Shown: positions 42,738 to 51,863 of the stretch, piece after piece | How positions within the stretch are numbered: position 1 is the first letter of the stretch | Layout of the letters: every line of letters begins with the position of its first letter | NCBI GenBank assembly: GCA_045660445.1 | Contig: JAZRDR010000009.1 | Coordinates: 8,445 to 72,444, forward strand | DNA length: 64,000 nucleotides | Direction: 5' to 3' | DNA from: Faeciplasma sp045660445 | GTDB taxonomy: Bacteria > Bacillota > Clostridia > Oscillospirales > Ruminococcaceae | The notes under the pieces: model-generated | Database searches by the model: none | The model's input: only the letters and a program-made list of their open reading frames with translations | What the model was told of the DNA's origin: nothing | Made by a program: the position numbers and the translations under genes

Positions 42738-43468
42738 TGGCAAAGTACATTGCCGTTTGGGGATCTCCCGCCTCGGGGAAGACTACTTTTTCAACCAAAC
42801 TGGCGCAGACTATATACGATGAATACCAGTCAACAGTTATCGTTGTATACTGCAACTGTGAGACCCCAGTTCTTCCGGTAATCTTCCCAAATCACCGGGC
42901 TGAAGATTTGCTATCTTTAGGAACTGTACTTGCAAAGGCTGATATAACCCAGGAGTCTGTAATCAGTCAGATTGTTACGCTTAAAAACAGAGTCAATTTC
43001 GGGTTCTTAGGATTTAAGGACGGTGACAATAAATATACATACCCAAGCTTTGGAGAAGACAAGGCTAAGCTCTTTTACGAAGTCCTGGGCACTCTTGCGG
43101 ATTACATTATAATCGACTGCACATCTGATTTATCCGATCCGTTATCGCTGGTGGCAATTAAGGATGCGGATGAAGTTATACGTTTAGCTTCCCCGGATCT
43201 AAAGTCAATTACATTCTTTTCTTCTCAACTCCCACTATATTCTGATCCTGTATATCGATTTGGTGAACATATTCAAGGGATAAATGTCCCCGACGAAGAT
43301 TTATTTATGCCGATCGAAGAAGTAAAATCGGGTATGCCTGATACAAGATTTGTAATACCTTACTCACGGGAAGTAAAGGAGCAACTTCTCGACGGAAGGC
43401 TGTTCAGAGCAGTACGGGATAAAAAATACCGCCAAAGGATTTTGGCGATAACCGAGAAGGTGATCTGA
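42737..43468 (+). CDS. tadZ: TadZ/CpaE-type ATPase
   Basis: A 243-residue ParA/MinD-like ATPase with the deviant P-loop GSPASGKTT at residues 9-17, followed by YIIIDCTSDLSDPLSL in the Walker B position. In Tad systems this protein localises the pilus machine at the membrane. The start overlaps the cpaB stop by one base; cpaF begins one base after its stop. Confidence 0.8.
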   Translation: MAKYIAVWGSPASGKTTFSTKLAQTIYDEYQSTVIVVYCNCETPVLPVIFPNHRAEDLLSLGTVLAKADITQESVISQIVTLKNRVNFGFLGFKDGDNKYTYPSFGEDKAKLFYEVLGTLADYIIIDCTSDLSDPLSLVAIKDADEVIRLASPDLKSITFFSSQLPLYSDPVYRFGEHIQGINVPDEDLFMPIEEVKSGMPDTRFVIPYSREVKEQLLDGRLFRAVRDKKYRQRILAITEKVI

Positions 43469-43469
43469 T

Positions 43470-44780
43470 ATGGCAAAGCAAATTGATTTTTGGAATTTAC
43501 TCCGATTAACCCAGGAATATATATCCCGAAATTACGCATCCGTTCTTACAGACAAAGAAAAGCTCTCTCAGCTCAAAGCATATATAGACAAGTTTTTAAG
43601 AGATAACGATTACAGTATTCAGGGAATGACAACAAAAGAACTCATTGATAAGCTTTTCTGCGAAATGGCTGAATACAGCATCTTAACCCCCTACTTGGGT
43701 TCAAGCGAACTTGAAGAGATAAACATCAACAGTTGGGACGATATCGCCATAACCTATGTAGGTGGCAGAATCGAAAAGCTTTCCGAACGTTTTCATTCGC
43801 CATCTCACGCCGCGGACATAATCAAAAGGCTTTTGCATCATTCGGGAATGATAATTGACAACGCATCACCTATGTCGCAGGGACATTTACCTAACAATAC
43901 CCGAATAACTGCTTTAAAGGAGCCAATTGTTGATGAGGAAAGAGGCATATCTGTATCCATAAGACTCTTGCATCCGCAAAGAATAACAATAGAAAACCTC
44001 ATTGAAACGAGCTTTGCCACATCCGAAATGCTTTCGTTTTTGTGTTTGTGTGCAAGATACGGAGTTCCGTTTGTTATTGCAGGAGCAACCTCGTCGGGCA
44101 AAACAACGCTGCTGAACGCTATCTTATCTTCAATTCCAAATAACAAACGTATATTTACTATTGAGTCGGGTTCAAGAGAGCTATCTTTAGTAAGATACGA
44201 AGATGATAAGATAGTAAACAACGTTGTTCACACACTCTCTCGTCCTTCTGAAAACCCTATATACGATATATCTCAGGAAGATTTGGTCGTTGCTTCCTTG
44301 CGATTCAATCCCGACATTGTATGTGTTGGTGAGATGCGAGATGTTGAATGCTACTCGGCTGTTGAAGCATCTTTGACAGGACATACAGTAGTGTCTACTG
44401 TTCACGCAGGTCCTGCAGGAGCATCGCACACAAGAATAGCTTTACTTTGTCAAAAGAGATTTCCTATCGACTTTAAGACTTCGCTTATGCAAGCCGGTCA
44501 GGCATTCCCCATTGTTGCGTATGCTCATAAGTTTGAAAACAACGACCGCAAGCTGATGGATATATCCGAATGCATTATTAACTCCTCGGGCGAAAGAGAA
44601 TACAGATGCCTATATAGATATACAATTTCAAAGAATACGGTCGGTCCGGATAACAAGCCAATTATTGAAGGGAGCTTTTCAAAGCCAAATATTTTGTCTG
44701 ACAGCCTGAAGCAAAGACTGATACAATACGGCATACCGCAGGATAAACTTAATGCTTTAATGAAGGAGGATATGTTATGA
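43470..44780 (+). CDS. cpaF: CpaF/TadA secretion ATPase
   Basis: A 436-residue hexameric ATPase driving pilus assembly. Walker A GATSSGKTT (K211), Asp box GSRELSLVRYEDDK, Walker B VGEMRDVECYSAVEA and His-box TGHTVVSTVHAG are complete. The N-terminal domain carries DELEEININ-like SSELEEININSWDDI. Central motor of the Tad locus; start 2 bases after tadZ stop. Confidence 0.93.
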   Translation: MAKQIDFWNLLRLTQEYISRNYASVLTDKEKLSQLKAYIDKFLRDNDYSIQGMTTKELIDKLFCEMAEYSILTPYLGSSELEEININSWDDIAITYVGGRIEKLSERFHSPSHAADIIKRLLHHSGMIIDNASPMSQGHLPNNTRITALKEPIVDEERGISVSIRLLHPQRITIENLIETSFATSEMLSFLCLCARYGVPFVIAGATSSGKTTLLNAILSSIPNNKRIFTIESGSRELSLVRYEDDKIVNNVVHTLSRPSENPIYDISQEDLVVASLRFNPDIVCVGEMRDVECYSAVEASLTGHTVVSTVHAGPAGASHTRIALLCQKRFPIDFKTSLMQAGQAFPIVAYAHKFENNDRKLMDISECIINSSGEREYRCLYRYTISKNTVGPDNKPIIEGSFSKPNILSDSLKQRLIQYGIPQDKLNALMKEDML

Positions 44781-45703
44781 CGTTACTATATATTCTCTCG
44801 TTTCTTATTATGACAATCGGCATAGTGGTTCTTCTTGAGATAACGCCAGAAAGTGTCACTGACGATGTTATGCGCATTGTGAGTCCGAAACAAACACTGA
44901 AGGACAAGGCTTTAATTGCACGAGGCAAGAAAAAAACAAGACGAATAACAAAAGAAATCCTTCACATTAAAGATGCCTTGGAAGCTACCGACAAAAGCAA
45001 GACATTTTCCATTGCATGTGTTACTTCTCTTATGATGGTTGTTGTGGGTTGCATCGCAGCAATAGTGCTTGATAACTACTTCCTGATCCCCATATTTGCT
45101 GTTGCCTTTGCTACTGTACCTTTCTTGTATATTAAGAACACGCTTTCAGCATATGACAAGCACATAAAAGAAGAAATGGAAACAGCGATATCCATTATAA
45201 CCACTTCATACATCCGCTCCGACGATATCCTGAACGCTGTAAATGAGAATATATCCTATCTCAAGCCGCCGCTCAAAGACATCTTCCAAGGTTTCATGGG
45301 TGATGCTATTATGGTTTCATCTGACACAAAGAAAGCGATTAAAAACCTTAAAGGTAAAATAGATAACGATATATTTGCCGAGTGGTGTGATGCGCTTATT
45401 GCCTGTCAGGATGACAGAACACTCAAGGATACACTCTTGCCCATCGTTGAAAAACTGACCGATGTGAGAATTGTAAACAACGAGCTTAAAACGATGCTTT
45501 CAGAAGTGAAGAAAGAGTATTGGGCGATGGTCGCTCTTGTTATAGGAAATATCCCTCTTTTGTATATGCTCAATGTTGATTGGTACCGAGCGCTTATGTA
45601 TTCGTTGCCGGGGAAAATAGTTCTTGCGATTTGTGCGACTGTGATACTTGTTACTGCGGTGCTTATGATGAAATATACACGGCCGCTGGAGTATAAGAGA
45701 TAG
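44777..45703 (+). CDS. tadB: TadB-type membrane protein (T2SS F domain)
   Basis: A 308-residue protein with an N-terminal helix, two helices at about 75-120, a cytoplasmic F domain (about 130-250) and two C-terminal helices. Together with TadC it forms the inner-membrane platform over CpaF. Overlaps the cpaF stop by four bases. The toxin-antitoxin module begins just after it, separating it from tadC. Confidence 0.75.
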   Translation: MTLLYILSFLIMTIGIVVLLEITPESVTDDVMRIVSPKQTLKDKALIARGKKKTRRITKEILHIKDALEATDKSKTFSIACVTSLMMVVVGCIAAIVLDNYFLIPIFAVAFATVPFLYIKNTLSAYDKHIKEEMETAISIITTSYIRSDDILNAVNENISYLKPPLKDIFQGFMGDAIMVSSDTKKAIKNLKGKIDNDIFAEWCDALIACQDDRTLKDTLLPIVEKLTDVRIVNNELKTMLSEVKKEYWAMVALVIGNIPLLYMLNVDWYRALMYSLPGKIVLAICATVILVTAVLMMKYTRPLEYKR

Positions 45704-45741
45704 TATATTGTATCAAACAAAATATAAATGTAAAAAGCTTC

Positions 45742-45771
45742 TTGACATTTACCTATGGTTCTGCATATAAT
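45742..45771 (+). promoter_or_regulatory. Upstream promoter of the type III TA module
   Basis: TTGACA (45742-45747), 18-base spacer, TATAAT (45766-45771). Confidence 0.65.
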
Positions 45772-45806
45772 ATTATTGCAAGCAAATGCTTTGCGTAATT
45801 ATTATC

Positions 45807-45835
45807 TTGACATATTGTAATATATCTGTTACAAT
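45807..45835 (+). promoter_or_regulatory. Main promoter of the antitoxin RNA
   Basis: TTGACA (45807-45812), 17-base spacer, TACAAT (45830-45835), placing the RNA start near 45842, right at the first repeat. Confidence 0.8.
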
Positions 45836-45841
45836 GTAAAT

Positions 45842-45966
45842 GTAAGATGTGGTGCGAGGGTAGCACCTTAAAGAAATCCCGAACGAAGATGTGGTGCGAG
45901 GGTAGCACTTTAAAGAAATCCCGAACGAAGATTGGCCCTCGTGGATAACGAGGGCTTTGTTTTTTT
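45842..45966 (+). ncRNA. Type III antitoxin RNA with 42-bp tandem repeats
   Basis: Two complete direct repeats of 42 bp (45844-45885 and 45886-45927), differing at one base, plus the start of a third (AAGAT at 45928). Each unit contains GTGGTGCGAGGGTAGCAC, which can fold on itself. A terminator (GCCCTCG/CGAGGGC then TTTGTTTTTTT) ends the RNA before the toxin gene. This is the standard type III layout: promoter, repeats, terminator, toxin. The RNA repeats are expected to bind and inhibit the toxin. Confidence 0.75.
45934..45966 (+). terminator. Attenuating terminator between antitoxin RNA and toxin
   Basis: GCCCTCG/CGAGGGC hairpin followed by TTTGTTTTTTT. In type III systems this lets most transcripts stop before the toxin gene. 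Confidence 0.8.
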
Positions 45967-45979
45967 ACGAGGTTGTAAA

Positions 45980-46438
45980 ATGGGAAAGTCGAAAATCAGA
46001 TATTTGTCAAGTACGTTCTATAATGAGTATGATTCTATCAATTATCCTGAGATTGAGCATAAGGAATCTCGGCCATACTTGGTTTATGTGGTTAGAGTGA
46101 ATGACGTTACATTTGCTATTCCGTTCAGAACAAACATCAGACATAATAGTTGTTACAAGTTTAAAAATACTACTCGTCAGACCGACAGCTCTACAGGATT
46201 AGACTTTTCGAAGGCAGTTGTAATTAACGACGAAAAGTATCTTTCAACACCTGCAACTATTGATAACAAAGAGTACATAGAGCTTGAAGATAGGTTTTAC
46301 TTCATAATCAGTAGGTTTGAGCAGTACTTAGAAGGATATAAAAAATATGTTAATGGAAGTTTAGATCAATACGCCGCAAAAAAATATGCCTACACAACTT
46401 TAAAATACTTCCACAAAGAATTGAATATTAATGAGTAA
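45980..46438 (+). CDS. Type III TA toxin, TenpN/CptN-like endoribonuclease
   Basis: A 152-residue basic protein. RPYLVYVVRVNDVTFAIPFRTNIRH and GLDFSKAVVINDEKYL with C-terminal YKKYVNG...YTTLKYFHKEL resemble TenpN-family toxins rather than ToxN/AbiQ. These are RNases that process and are held inactive by the repeat RNA. GAGGTT precedes the ATG at 45980. The repeat RNA and terminator upstream are strong supporting evidence. Subfamily is from memory of the pattern. Confidence 0.75.
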   Translation: MGKSKIRYLSSTFYNEYDSINYPEIEHKESRPYLVYVVRVNDVTFAIPFRTNIRHNSCYKFKNTTRQTDSSTGLDFSKAVVINDEKYLSTPATIDNKEYIELEDRFYFIISRFEQYLEGYKKYVNGSLDQYAAKKYAYTTLKYFHKELNINE

Positions 46439-46480
46439 ATCGCCTCATCACAAACCCGAACTAACAGTATAATGTTTTTA

Positions 46481-46509
46481 ACCCCCTTGCCGAAAGCCAG
46501 GGGTATTTT
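46481..46509 (+). terminator. Hairpin after the toxin gene
   Basis: ACCCC/GGGGT arms with ATTTTTAT following, between the toxin gene and tadC. Confidence 0.6.
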
Positions 46510-46522
46510 TATGTAAGGAGGG

Positions 46523-47398
46523 ATGGATATAATACGAACTCTCATCGCCATATCTTTTTCGCTCGGCCTGTTTCTTATCCTTGCAGACCGATTCAGAGTA
46601 CCGTATCTTGTTACATCTAAAGCCGTAAACAATCTCAACAAAAAGCACAAAAAGAAAACGGGCACCGTAGAAATATGGCTTGGCAGTCTTGCAATGTGGC
46701 TATCTAAGCACATACGCATAAATGAATACAAAAGAATGCAGTTGTTAACCGATTTAAAGTCTGCGGGAATTTCTCTTTCTCCCGAAATGCATATAGCAAA
46801 CAGTATAGTCAAATCGCTCGTAGTAGGCATATTCGCAATACCGACTTTCTTCATTTTCCCACTGCTCACGCCCGTTATTATCGCCATCGCTGTGCTGATG
46901 TATTTCAAAGCATCCAAAAGCGTTGCGGACAAAATTAAGGAAAAACGAAAAGCCATTGAATATGAACTACCAAGATTTGTTTCCAGTATAGATAAGACAC
47001 TTAAGCACAACCGAGATGTCCTGTATATCATCGATAGCTATAAGGAAACTGCAGGAAGAGAGCTTAAAAGTGAGCTTGAAATAACGGCTGCAGATATGCG
47101 TTCAGGTAACTATGAAGCGGCACTTACCAGACTTGAATCACGAGTCGGTTCAACTATGCTCTCCGATGTCACAAGAGGTCTTATAGGAGTTTTGCGAGGT
47201 GACGAAACGGCGGCGTATTGGTCAAGCCTCGGTGTAAAGTTTTCAGATTATCAAAGACAGCTACTAAAACAGCAAGCTCAGAAAATCCCTTCAAAAGTGA
47301 AGCGACTTTCAATGTGCTTGCTGTTTTGCTTTATGCTTATCTATATCGTGGTAATCGGTATGGAAATTGTAAACTCCATCGGTATTCTGTTCGGATAG
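46523..47398 (+). CDS. tadC: TadC-type membrane protein (T2SS F domain)
   Basis: A 291-residue protein with one N-terminal helix, a pair near residues 95-135, a cytoplasmic F domain (about 150-260) and a C-terminal helix. It is the expected partner of TadB, from which it is separated by the TA module. AAGGAGGG directly precedes the ATG. Confidence 0.78.
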   Translation: MDIIRTLIAISFSLGLFLILADRFRVPYLVTSKAVNNLNKKHKKKTGTVEIWLGSLAMWLSKHIRINEYKRMQLLTDLKSAGISLSPEMHIANSIVKSLVVGIFAIPTFFIFPLLTPVIIAIAVLMYFKASKSVADKIKEKRKAIEYELPRFVSSIDKTLKHNRDVLYIIDSYKETAGRELKSELEITAADMRSGNYEAALTRLESRVGSTMLSDVTRGLIGVLRGDETAAYWSSLGVKFSDYQRQLLKQQAQKIPSKVKRLSMCLLFCFMLIYIVVIGMEIVNSIGILFG

Positions 47399-47406
47399 GA
47401 GGGTTT

Positions 47407-47820
47407 ATGAAAAACATATTTAACTGCCGTGGCGAAAGCTATATTGAAACTGTTGTCTGCGTTGTTGCTGCAATGATGGTTATTGTACTCGCCCTTAACG
47501 CCTTCAGCTTTCTGTCGCTAAAACAGGAACTTGACTACTTTGCAAAAGAGATGATAGATGTCGCCGCCACATACGGAAGAACCAATTCTGAAACCGCAAT
47601 AAGATATACAGAGCTGAGCGAAGAAACAGGTCTTAATCCCGAATATAACTTTGATGGAACGCATTACTTCAATTCTTCAAACGGCAAAGTTCAATATGGG
47701 GATACCATAGTGCTAACAGTCAAAATGGAGACCTATGTGAAGGGGCTCGGCGTATTCAAACTGCCCGTTACATTACAGGCGAAGCATTCAGGACTCAGCC
47801 AGAAATACTGGAAATCTTAG
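47407..47820 (+). CDS. DUF4320/TadE-like pseudopilin
   Basis: A 137-residue protein starting with CRGESYIETVVCVVAAMMV: R-G then acidic residues with Glu at +5, followed by a hydrophobic helix, as in TadE-like prepilins. The C-terminal part is a small beta-rich domain. ATG at 47407 follows AGGAGGG; longer frames starting at 47218 overlap tadC and are rejected. Confidence 0.75.
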   Translation: MKNIFNCRGESYIETVVCVVAAMMVIVLALNAFSFLSLKQELDYFAKEMIDVAATYGRTNSETAIRYTELSEETGLNPEYNFDGTHYFNSSNGKVQYGDTIVLTVKMETYVKGLGVFKLPVTLQAKHSGLSQKYWKS

Positions 47821-47831
47821 CAGGAGGATAA

Positions 47832-48308
47832 ATGAAAATACTCAATAAACGGGGCGATAGCTATGTGTTCACTTGCGTCATTGTGCTTATTATAGCTATG
47901 GTGTTTTCACTTGTACTGTTTTATGCAAATACAATGTCGATTATCGAGGCAACAAAAGCGAACACCGAGCGAGTGCTGGACAGCTTCATAATGAAAAACT
48001 CGGTAAATATATACCAATCAATTAAACAAGGACACGATATCACCGAGTGGTTCGATGAAAAATTTTACCTTTCGCAAATAAGTTCGGAATTATCGCTGGA
48101 CTTGTCGGGCGGATTGTTATATAGTTACGGTACCGACGGTAGTGTCATATATAAAATGACAACCCCGAAAGTGTCGTTCAATCAAAATGAGCGTCTAAAA
48201 CTCAGTGCGGAATACAGTATCATACTCCCTGTATACTTTGCAGGAAACAGACTCACCGATCTTGTTCTTCCGCTTAAAGTCACAAGTAACTTAACCCTCA
48301 AGTACTGA
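47832..48308 (+). CDS. TadE/TadF-like pseudopilin
   Basis: A 158-residue protein beginning KRGDSYVFTCVIVLIIAMV, a prepilin-type site followed by one hydrophobic helix and an extracellular beta-rich domain. Second minor pilin of the locus. AGGAGG precedes the ATG, 11 bases after the previous stop. Confidence 0.7.
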   Translation: MKILNKRGDSYVFTCVIVLIIAMVFSLVLFYANTMSIIEATKANTERVLDSFIMKNSVNIYQSIKQGHDITEWFDEKFYLSQISSELSLDLSGGLLYSYGTDGSVIYKMTTPKVSFNQNERLKLSAEYSIILPVYFAGNRLTDLVLPLKVTSNLTLKY

Positions 48309-48320
48309 AAGGAGAAAACT

Positions 48321-48917
48321 ATGAACAAAAAGTATTTAGCAATTATAGGTGTTCTTACGGCGATTGCTCTTATCTTGGGAGCAATCGTTTCTTTTTTGCC
48401 CGACGAAAAAGAAAATGAGAATAAACACTCGGAAAGCATTCCGATTGAAGAAGATGTAAACGCCGTTGTTCCGAGTATCAGCGAAATCGTAACTATTTCA
48501 CTCGAAGGGGAAGAAATGCCCGAAAGCAGTTCCGAAACGTCTGAAAACGGTGAGCCACACGGCGAAGCACCACTACCCGAAGTAAATGAATCCTCGTACG
48601 AACAGGAATCGAAGGAACCTGAAAACAAGGAAACTCCGGTTGCCGAAAAAGTAGAGACAAAAACCGAAAAGAACGAACTCCCCGAACAGGTTTCTCCTGA
48701 AGAAGGAGAAAAGAATCCCTCTAAGGTAGTGGAATCAACTACCAAAAAGGATGAAATCCGAGAATCCGAAGGAGATGACGCTCCTAAATATTTCGATCCT
48801 TCACATTCGGGCGAGAACCCGTTTGAAGGATCAAACGCATCAGAAATTACCAATGTCTCATCTGATGAGCTGATTGATGAAGGTGCTGACCGACCGGGAG
48901 AGGGTATTCACTTTTAA
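48321..48917 (+). CDS. Single-pass acidic protein
   Basis: A 198-residue protein: one N-terminal transmembrane helix (about residues 5-27) and a long, low-complexity Glu/Ser/Pro-rich tail, probably disordered and outside the membrane. No known domain. AAAGGAG precedes the ATG. Its place between pseudopilins and the CARDB surface protein suggests a wall-spanning spacer role; this is inference. Confidence 0.65.
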   Translation: MNKKYLAIIGVLTAIALILGAIVSFLPDEKENENKHSESIPIEEDVNAVVPSISEIVTISLEGEEMPESSSETSENGEPHGEAPLPEVNESSYEQESKEPENKETPVAEKVETKTEKNELPEQVSPEEGEKNPSKVVESTTKKDEIRESEGDDAPKYFDPSHSGENPFEGSNASEITNVSSDELIDEGADRPGEGIHF

Positions 48918-48938
48918 TGTTTTATAGGAGTTTAATCC

Positions 48939-51851
48939 GTGAAACGAATATATAAGTTTATTCTATCAGTCTTGCTGACGGCAGTTTTGCTGTCAGCTTT
49001 TTCTTTGCCCTTGTTTGCAGACGATAACGCTACTGCAGGTGACGGTAATACCGAGTCCGCCAAAGACGGATACGGCTATTACAGAGAATCCGAGTATTTG
49101 TGGAAAGTAACTCTTTTTGTCAGCAAGAGCGATACGGCCACTAAATACTCGAACCTTCGAAGCGACTACTATCAATTGGGAACAGTTATCATGAAAAGAT
49201 CAGGGTGGACTGTGTCAAGCTCTACACAGTTCGGCTCGCATATGAAAACCGACTACTACAGTGGAACTAATCTCAGCGTTAACACTTCGCCATACATTAT
49301 TTCCGACTCAGGTTGTCCTGCTGTTCCTATCGCTTGTGGAGGCAATATCTATACCGTCCGTTCATATTTCGGCTCAACCGGAACGCTTACAACTGTTTTA
49401 AATGGCATTGCTTCGCAGAACGGAACAAGTGCGGAAAGCTTGCTGACATCAAAGTCATTTACAATCGGTGGGACAGCCAAGAGCGGTTGGCCCTCAAGTT
49501 ATCTTATGCCAAATGGAGCATCAAACCGAGTTCCTTGGCTTATTGTATATGAACCGATGGTTGTTATGCACTTAAAAGACGGTTCAACCAAACTTGCATT
49601 TACTGCTACCGAGTTTGCCATCGCTCAGAAAAACGGTTGGTATGACTGGCATTACAGCGGAGGTTCAGGCCAGGCTGTAGACAAGCTAACACATAAGCAT
49701 CTTCCCACATCCGTTCAGCTCGAAGAAGCATGGTTTGGATATCCTGTATATAACGTTACAAACGATAATCAGGCGTGGAGTGATACAGATATTATCCGAG
49801 GCGGCGGCTGGGGTATGCGATGGTTGGGTGCGGCAGTCACTGAAACGCCGGAGGATGATTCGTCCGAGGAAATCTATGATCCCGTTATTCCTCCCGTTTC
49901 AGGCGAAGCAGATTATGCTTGCTATATACTCTCAACCGATCAGCCTATCGCAGGGAGTTACGGAAATATACTCGTAGAATGGAAGAACTGGACTTCGAAC
50001 TGCGGTGTAGCACTTTGCGAAATATATCTCGGTTCAAATCTTGTTTATTCATCGTATAAGTACTTTGAAGATTACGGAGAAATATATGAAACTATAAGCA
50101 TCTATTACCCTGATTCATCAACATATCTCATTATGGCGCAGATTAACTATGCAAACCGTTACAGTGAAAATGATCCTGATGACAACGCCGCCTTCTCAAT
50201 GGTTACGCCGACTGTGAACAGCATATATGAATTCTCTGTTTCTGCGCTTACAGTTGATCCGGTGGTGATGTATCAGGGTTCAGTTTGCATACTGACATTT
50301 ACCTCAAGTAATTGGGATATGTACAGCAATTACTATGATATCCCCATAGAGATTTTCGTTAACGGAAATCTCGTTTACACTGAATACGTCTTTTACCATG
50401 CCTACGGAACCAACTATCATACATTTAACATATACGTCGACAGTCTCGGTGCCGTGGATATCTCGGTTCGGGTAAACGGATATATGATGTACTACGAGTC
50501 AAATCCGTATAATAACACTTCTTCGGCGGTTGTATATATGCAACCCTACTATGAGTTTTCTGTATCCGACTTAACTGTTTTTCCAAGCGAGGTATATGAA
50601 GAACAGGAAATCACACTGTCGTTCAGAAGCGATAATTGGGATCAATTCAATTACTATGCTTCAGTACCTGTTGAAGTGGTTTTCAATAACGTTGTTATAT
50701 ATACCGAGTATATAGACTATTATCCTTACGGCTCGGTTTGGCACAACATTGTGGTAAATGTAGGCGGCACAGTTGGCGATGTCCCGGTTTATGTACGTAT
50801 AAATTGGAACAATCACGATTACGAAATTAATCCGTACAATAATGAAACGAGCGCATTATTCGTGAAAGTAAAGCCTAAAATTGATCTTTCGGTAGAAGTA
50901 ATAATTCCCAACAGTGATTACCGGGAAGGCGTTACGGTTATAACTTCTTACAAGATTTACAACAACAGCCGTGAAGACATCACGCCCGAATATAACAATT
51001 CAATTTCATTTGAAGTTTACTACTATGAAAATGACAGCAAGGTAACTATTGCTACCGATATGTGGAATTGCGCTGTTATCCCCGGATGGGACTATAATCT
51101 TGTGTACTTCAAATGGACTGTGCCGATAGGAACATCGGGAAAAACAGTTTATTGCAAGGCAACTGTTAATTCGGATAGCTCCATATTTGAGCCTGACAGA
51201 ACGAACAATGAAATAATCCTAATAAAAGCAATCTCAAAACTTGAACACTCGCAAACTCCCGATACCAAGTTTGAAAAAGCCAAGCCAAATGGATTTGCCT
51301 TGTCATCCACACCCGATGAAAAGAACAGCTATGCCACCTGGACGATGTGGGAATGTTTAAACGGCGAGTTTGTCCAAAAAAGCTACGGATTATCTCTGAC
51401 AGGTGAAGTGGTGATAACACCTGATGGTGACAGCCCGTCAAGTATTAACGACGGAGGTATATGGACGATGCGCTCGGGATACGGTATTACGCTTGAATAC
51501 ATTCCTAAGATTGAGTCATATTCAGGTTACACATTGCCTGACAGCTCGGCATATACCTTGGTTCAGTATACGAGCTCCTATGTCCCTGAATACTGCTATT
51601 CAGATGAATCGGGAAAGTACAGAACACTGGATAACGTTGGCGGCAACTGGACGTTCTACGAAAATGAGAATGCAGATAACAATGACCGTCTTCACTTTAT
51701 CCCCATATGGTATCCTGATGGAGATTATGCTGTAAGCGTATGTGCAAGTGAAGTATGGACTCCGTCAGGAATGATTAAGTCGACGCACAGAAGTAACAGC
51801 ATCATTATTAAGGATTCGGCCTATGATGACTGGTACATAGGAAGACAGTAA
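48939..51851 (+). CDS. Large secreted CARDB-repeat surface protein
   Basis: A 970-residue secreted protein with a signal peptide (to about residue 28, PLFADD). After an N-terminal domain (about 45-310) come four CARDB/Ig-like repeats starting near residues 323, 430, 539 and 647, each with an NWD/NWTS core and an N-P-x-N-N-T/E end. The C-terminal part (about 760-970) is a separate domain with WTMWECLNG and WTFYENENAD. It lies in the pilus operon, so it may be a pilus tip or adhesin. GTG start after TAGGAG. Confidence 0.75.
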   Translation: MKRIYKFILSVLLTAVLLSAFSLPLFADDNATAGDGNTESAKDGYGYYRESEYLWKVTLFVSKSDTATKYSNLRSDYYQLGTVIMKRSGWTVSSSTQFGSHMKTDYYSGTNLSVNTSPYIISDSGCPAVPIACGGNIYTVRSYFGSTGTLTTVLNGIASQNGTSAESLLTSKSFTIGGTAKSGWPSSYLMPNGASNRVPWLIVYEPMVVMHLKDGSTKLAFTATEFAIAQKNGWYDWHYSGGSGQAVDKLTHKHLPTSVQLEEAWFGYPVYNVTNDNQAWSDTDIIRGGGWGMRWLGAAVTETPEDDSSEEIYDPVIPPVSGEADYACYILSTDQPIAGSYGNILVEWKNWTSNCGVALCEIYLGSNLVYSSYKYFEDYGEIYETISIYYPDSSTYLIMAQINYANRYSENDPDDNAAFSMVTPTVNSIYEFSVSALTVDPVVMYQGSVCILTFTSSNWDMYSNYYDIPIEIFVNGNLVYTEYVFYHAYGTNYHTFNIYVDSLGAVDISVRVNGYMMYYESNPYNNTSSAVVYMQPYYEFSVSDLTVFPSEVYEEQEITLSFRSDNWDQFNYYASVPVEVVFNNVVIYTEYIDYYPYGSVWHNIVVNVGGTVGDVPVYVRINWNNHDYEINPYNNETSALFVKVKPKIDLSVEVIIPNSDYREGVTVITSYKIYNNSREDITPEYNNSISFEVYYYENDSKVTIATDMWNCAVIPGWDYNLVYFKWTVPIGTSGKTVYCKATVNSDSSIFEPDRTNNEIILIKAISKLEHSQTPDTKFEKAKPNGFALSSTPDEKNSYATWTMWECLNGEFVQKSYGLSLTGEVVITPDGDSPSSINDGGIWTMRSGYGITLEYIPKIESYSGYTLPDSSAYTLVQYTSSYVPEYCYSDESGKYRTLDNVGGNWTFYENENADNNDRLHFIPIWYPDGDYAVSVCASEVWTPSGMIKSTHRSNSIIIKDSAYDDWYIGRQ

Positions 51852-51863
51852 AAGGAGGAAAAT

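Noticed and set aside
45844..45932. Possible CRISPR array
   Set aside because: Repeats are directly adjacent without spacers, only two complete copies exist, and no cas genes are near; the type III TA explanation fits better.
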